Assembly (NCBI GenBank): GCA_023428645.1
Contig: JAEYXD010000211.1
Coordinates: 1 to 64,000 of the forward strand
Direction: 5' to 3'
Length of the DNA stretch: 64,000 nucleotides
Source: Pseudomonadota bacterium
GTDB lineage: Bacteria > Pseudomonadota > Gammaproteobacteria > Steroidobacterales > Steroidobacteraceae
The position numbers and the translations under genes were made by a program. A model generated the notes under the pieces. The model was not told the origin of the DNA and searched no databases. It worked only from the letters and a program-made list of their open reading frames with translations. Of the stretch, positions 60,618 through 64,000 are shown piece by piece (position 1 is the first letter of the stretch; every line of letters begins with the position of its first letter).

Positions 60618-62129
60618 ATGGCGCGTTCCAAAGTCCCCGACGTGATCGCCGCGGTCGATCTCGGCTCCAACAGTTTTCACATGGTCGTCGCGCGCTATTC
60701 GCATGGCCAGCTGACCATCCAGGATCGGCTGCGCGAAACCGTGCGGCTCGCCGCCGGTCTCGACGAACAAGGGCGCCTGGATCGTGCCGCGATCGAAACG
60801 GCCATCGCTTGCCTCGAGCGCTTTGGCCAACGCCTGCGGGACATGCGGGCGGAAAGCGTTCGCGTCGTCGGCACGAATACGCTGCGGCGAGCCCGCCGCC
60901 GGGGCGCGTTCCTGGATCGAGCGCGCGCGGCGCTCGGCCACCCGATCGAAATCATCTCCGGTATGGAAGAAGCGCGTCTCATTTATCTCGGCGTTGCCCA
61001 GACGATGCCGAGCGAGCCGGGACGGCGGCTCGTCGTGGACATCGGCGGTGGCAGCACGGAAATCATCATCGGCGAGGGCATGCACGCCAAGAAGCTCGAA
61101 AGTCTCTACATGGGCTGTGTTTCGATGAGCGCGCGCTACTTCGATGGCGGCGAGATCACCGAAAAGCGCATGAAGCGCGCGCGCCTCGCGGCCCGGCTCG
61201 AGCTCGAACCCGTGCGCAGCGCGTTCAAGGAGTACGGGTGGGAGCAGGTGGTCGGATCGTCCGGGACGATTCGCGCCGCTGCCGATGTATTGCGTGGTCG
61301 CGGCGAGACCGAAATCAGCCGCGGCGGGGTCGAAGCGCTGATCGAGCATGCGCTGCGCGCCGGGCATATCTCCAAGCTGCGCTTGCCGGAACTATCCGCC
61401 GAGCGCGCGCCCGTCTTCCCGGGCGGTCTCGCGATCCTCGCCGAGGTGCTCGATAACCTCGATATTCGCGGCATGCGTCCCGCCGAAGGCGCGCTACGTG
61501 AAGGGTTGCTGTACGACCTGGTGGGGCGCCTGACGAACGAGGACGCGCGTGTGCGCAGCGTGCGGGCGATGCAGGGGCGATATCACGTCGATGTTGCGCA
61601 AGCGGAGCGCGTCGAGGCGACTGCGCTCGAGTTTCTGCGCCAGGTGCAAGGTGAGTGGGGTCTGGACGATCCGTTTGCCGAGACCGTGCTGGGCTGGGCG
61701 GCGCGCCTGCACGAGATCGGCCTCGATGTCTCGCATTCGCACTACCACAAGCACGGTGCGTATCTGCTCGAGCACGCGGACATGCCGGGATTCCCGCAGG
61801 AAGAGCAACGGATCCTTGCCCACCTCGTCGGCAGCCATCGACGCAAGTTTCACCTCGACACATTGCAGGATCTGAATCCGCCGTGGCACATCAAGGCCGA
61901 GTTTCTCATCGTGCTGCTACGGGTCGCTGTGCTGCTGCATCGGGGACGGAGCCCACATTCGTTACCCAAGATCGAGCTGCGGGTGAAAGGCCGCGGGGTG
62001 GAAATGGCGTTTCCGCGCAATTGGATCGAGGATCACCCGCTGACCGCGGCCGATCTGGAGCAGGAGATCGAGGCCCTCAAGCTCGCGGGCTTCAAGCTGA
62101 AGATCGCTCAGTCGTCGGCCTCGGCTTGA
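60618..62129 (+). CDS. ppx: Exopolyphosphatase
   Basis: A 503-residue ASKHA-fold phosphatase that trims polyphosphate (and pppGpp) from the end. AAVDLGSNSFHMVVARY, LVVDIGGGSTEIIIGEG (phosphate-binding loops), and a C-terminal HD-like domain (AARLHEIGLDVSHSHYHKHG) are all present. Its 3' end overlaps the convergent ppk1 by 22 bases. Confidence 0.96.
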   Translation: MARSKVPDVIAAVDLGSNSFHMVVARYSHGQLTIQDRLRETVRLAAGLDEQGRLDRAAIETAIACLERFGQRLRDMRAESVRVVGTNTLRRARRRGAFLDRARAALGHPIEIISGMEEARLIYLGVAQTMPSEPGRRLVVDIGGGSTEIIIGEGMHAKKLESLYMGCVSMSARYFDGGEITEKRMKRARLAARLELEPVRSAFKEYGWEQVVGSSGTIRAAADVLRGRGETEISRGGVEALIEHALRAGHISKLRLPELSAERAPVFPGGLAILAEVLDNLDIRGMRPAEGALREGLLYDLVGRLTNEDARVRSVRAMQGRYHVDVAQAERVEATALEFLRQVQGEWGLDDPFAETVLGWAARLHEIGLDVSHSHYHKHGAYLLEHADMPGFPQEEQRILAHLVGSHRRKFHLDTLQDLNPPWHIKAEFLIVLLRVAVLLHRGRSPHSLPKIELRVKGRGVEMAFPRNWIEDHPLTAADLEQEIEALKLAGFKLKIAQSSASA

Positions 62130-64000
62130 CGGCGTAGCAGCGCCAACTGCGCATTCACCAACGGCGCGTCGCCGGCGACCACACGCTGGTACGAACCGTC
62201 GGCCTCCAGCTCCCACGCCTGGCAATTGTCCGCGAGATACGTCGCGAGGTCCTCGATGATGCGTTCGCGATGCTGCTTGCGCTCGATGGGGAACGCGACC
62301 TCGATGCGGCGAAAAAAATTGCGCTCCATCCAATCCGCGCTCGCGCCGAAGATTTCGGGATTGCCGTCGTTGTGGAAATAGAACACGCGCGAATGCTCGA
62401 GGAAGCGGCCGATGATCGAGCGCACATGAATGTTCTCCGACAGCCCGGGCACGCCCGGACGCAAGGCGCAAATGCCGCGAACGATCAAGTCGATTTTCAC
62501 GCCGGCGATCGAAGCCTGATAGAGCGCCTGGATGATCTGCGGCTCGATGAGCGCATTCATCTTCGCGATGATGCGCGCCGGCTTGCCCTGCTTCGCGAGC
62601 TCGGTTTCCCGCCGCGTCTTCTCGAGTAGCGCCTCGAGCAGCGTGAAAGGCGATTGCAGGATCTTTTGCATCGTCGCGACGCGCGTGGGGCTCGTCAGCT
62701 GCAGGAAGAGCTCATGCAGGTCTTCACCCATCGCAGCATCGCAGGTGAAGAGTCCGTAGTCGGTGTAGACGCGCGCCGTGTTGGGGTGATAGTTGCCCGT
62801 GCCGAAATGGCAATACCGTCGTAATTTGCCGCGCTCGCGGCGCACGACCATGATGAGCTTCGCGTGCGTCTTGTAACCCACGACGCCATACATCACGTGG
62901 GCGCCGGCTTCCTGCAATCGAGTCGCGAGCTGAATGTTCGCGGCCTCGTCGAAGCGCGCCATCAGCTCGATGATTACGGTCACCTCCTTGCCGGCGCGCG
63001 CTGCGTCGACCAAGGCATCGACGACCGGTGACTGAGGTCCGGCGCGATACAGCGTCTGCTTGATCGCCAGCACGTCGGGATCGGTCGCGGCCTGGCGCAA
63101 CAGGTCGATGACGGGCGCGAACGATTCGAACGGATGATGCAGCAGGATGTCCGCTTCGCGCATGACCGCGAAAATGTCCTCCTTCGCCACCAGCCGCTTC
63201 GGAATGCTCGGCGTGAACGGCGCGTATTTCAGATCGGGGCGGTCGACGCGGTCGTAGATCGCCATCAGGCGATTCAGATTGACCGGACCGTTCACCTGAT
63301 AGAGGTCGTCGCGCGTCAGCGCGAAATGCCGCAGCAGGAAGTTCGTGATGTCCTCGGGGCAGTCGATGGAGGTCTCGAGTCGCACCGCGGCGCCGTAGCG
63401 GCGTTGCGCCAATTCACCCTCGATCGCACGCAGCAGATTGTCGACCTCGTCGTCGTCGACGAACAGGTCGCTGTTGCGCGTCACGCGGAATTGCCATGCG
63501 CCTTCGACCGTCATGCCGCTGAACAGCTGCGAAATGAAGGTCGAGATCACCGCTGACAGGAACACGAAATGAGTAATGCCTGAGCCGTCGGTGGAGGCAG
63601 GCAGACGAATGATGCGAGGCAACGATCGTGGCACCTGCACGACCGCGAGCTCCGCGTCGCGGCCAAAGGCGTCCTTGCCCGACAGCCGTACGACGAAATT
63701 CAAACTCTTGTTCTGAATGCGAGGGAACGGACGCGCCGGATCCAGGCCGAGCGGCGTCAGCACGGGCTCCACTTCCTGGGAGAAGTAATCGCCGATCCAC
63801 GCGCGCTGCTCCGGCGTGACAGTGCGTGCGTTGACGAACTGAATGCGTTGCGCTGACAAGGCCGGAAAAACCAGCTGGTTGAGCAGTTCGTACTGATCTT
63901 TGACGAGCGCGAGCGCTCGTTGACGGATGGCGTTCATCTGCTCTGGAACGCTCATTCCGTCCGGACCCGCGGCGATGGAACCCAGCTCCAGGCGTTGCTT
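62108..64000 (-). CDS. ppk1: Polyphosphate kinase 1 (partial, 5' end beyond the window)
   Basis: Makes polyphosphate from ATP. 630 residues are visible; the frame runs open through position 64000 and the family is about 690, so roughly 60-90 N-terminal residues lie outside. The catalytic His is in GYKTHAKLIMVVRRERGK; a second active-site His/Arg region lies in SADWMERNFFRRIEVAFP. An internal ATG at 63955 is not the real start because conserved sequence continues upstream (KQRLELGSIAAGPDG). Convergent with ppx. Confidence 0.95.
   Translation of the reverse strand, partial: KQRLELGSIAAGPDGMSVPEQMNAIRQRALALVKDQYELLNQLVFPALSAQRIQFVNARTVTPEQRAWIGDYFSQEVEPVLTPLGLDPARPFPRIQNKSLNFVVRLSGKDAFGRDAELAVVQVPRSLPRIIRLPASTDGSGITHFVFLSAVISTFISQLFSGMTVEGAWQFRVTRNSDLFVDDDEVDNLLRAIEGELAQRRYGAAVRLETSIDCPEDITNFLLRHFALTRDDLYQVNGPVNLNRLMAIYDRVDRPDLKYAPFTPSIPKRLVAKEDIFAVMREADILLHHPFESFAPVIDLLRQAATDPDVLAIKQTLYRAGPQSPVVDALVDAARAGKEVTVIIELMARFDEAANIQLATRLQEAGAHVMYGVVGYKTHAKLIMVVRRERGKLRRYCHFGTGNYHPNTARVYTDYGLFTCDAAMGEDLHELFLQLTSPTRVATMQKILQSPFTLLEALLEKTRRETELAKQGKPARIIAKMNALIEPQIIQALYQASIAGVKIDLIVRGICALRPGVPGLSENIHVRSIIGRFLEHSRVFYFHNDGNPEIFGASADWMERNFFRRIEVAFPIERKQHRERIIEDLATYLADNCQAWELEADGSYQRVVAGDAPLVNAQLALLRRQAEADD

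Noticed and set aside
1..64000. tRNA genes, rRNA, insertion sequences, prophage or toxin-antitoxin genes
   Set aside because: No tRNA T-arm pattern, rRNA segment, transposase or integrase motif was recognised. Short elements could be missed by eye.

Overview
The window is ordinary, dense, high-GC chromosome from a Gram-negative bacterium, very probably a gammaproteobacterium outside the enterics. The evidence is Lpt/Kds/MsbA outer-membrane genes, a bc1 complex followed by sspA-sspB, a lptCAB-rpoN-hpf-rapZ block, Mpl, ErpA, RppH and a fused chorismate mutase/prephenate dehydrogenase. The gene order from kdsD to sspB is a compacted version of the arrangement known from Pseudomonas. A Steroidobacterales/Nevskiales-like lineage is my guess; the sequence shown does not prove it. 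I found no tRNA, rRNA, CRISPR array, IS element or prophage.

Layout. (1) 0.25-5 kb: a pyrophosphate module, with PPi-dependent phosphofructokinase (pfp) and a K+-insensitive H+-pumping pyrophosphatase (hppA) on the minus strand, divergent from an adenylate kinase that carries a 137-residue histone-H1-like basic tail. (2) 5-9.8 kb: rnd, mpl, a LON-domain protein, a CPBP protease and a small Myb/SANT-like protein. (3) 9.9-18.7 kb: a cell-surface polysaccharide island (Wzi-like porin, WbsX/GH99-like enzyme, methyltransferase, phytanoyl-CoA-type dioxygenase, MsbA-type exporter, an animal-type beta-1,4-galactosyltransferase homologue and a GT2 enzyme). (4) 18.7-22.4 kb: hemL, rubredoxin, crcB, a GumN/TraB protein and cpdA. 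(5) 22.4-28.7 kb: tkt-gap-pgk-pyk, preceded by about 430 bases of hairpin-rich non-coding DNA. (6) 28.7-35.3 kb: penicillin acylase, a MoxR/VWA pair, a periplasmic peroxiredoxin and a patatin. (7) 35.3-44.6 kb: mgtE, rapZ, hpf, rpoN, lptBAC, kdsC and kdsD, then ibaG-murA. (8) 44.7-50.5 kb: DegS/AlgW-like protease, petABC, sspAB and pdxH. (9) 50.7-58.8 kb: tyrA with a diguanylate cyclase, a Fur-boxed iron ABC transporter (fbpABC), a lone FecCD permease, rppH and hemJ. (10) 58.9-64 kb: a coiled-coil membrane protein, bactofilin, erpA, ppx and a ppk1 cut by the window end.

How it fits together. Central carbon metabolism looks tuned to pyrophosphate: reversible PPi-PFK, a membrane H+-PPase and polyphosphate enzymes sit in one window beside the lower glycolytic operon. 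Envelope biogenesis dominates much of the rest.

The least expected signals are structural. First, three unrelated genes (rnd, pgk, ibaG) each carry a short tandem duplication that spans the stop codon. Second, a family of CCCTCCCCCGC-type palindromes is scattered between genes, one of them wedged between petB and petC. Third, adenylate kinase carries a long, almost purely basic tail. Nothing here is clearly a new multi-gene system; the polysaccharide island is the best candidate for new biochemistry.
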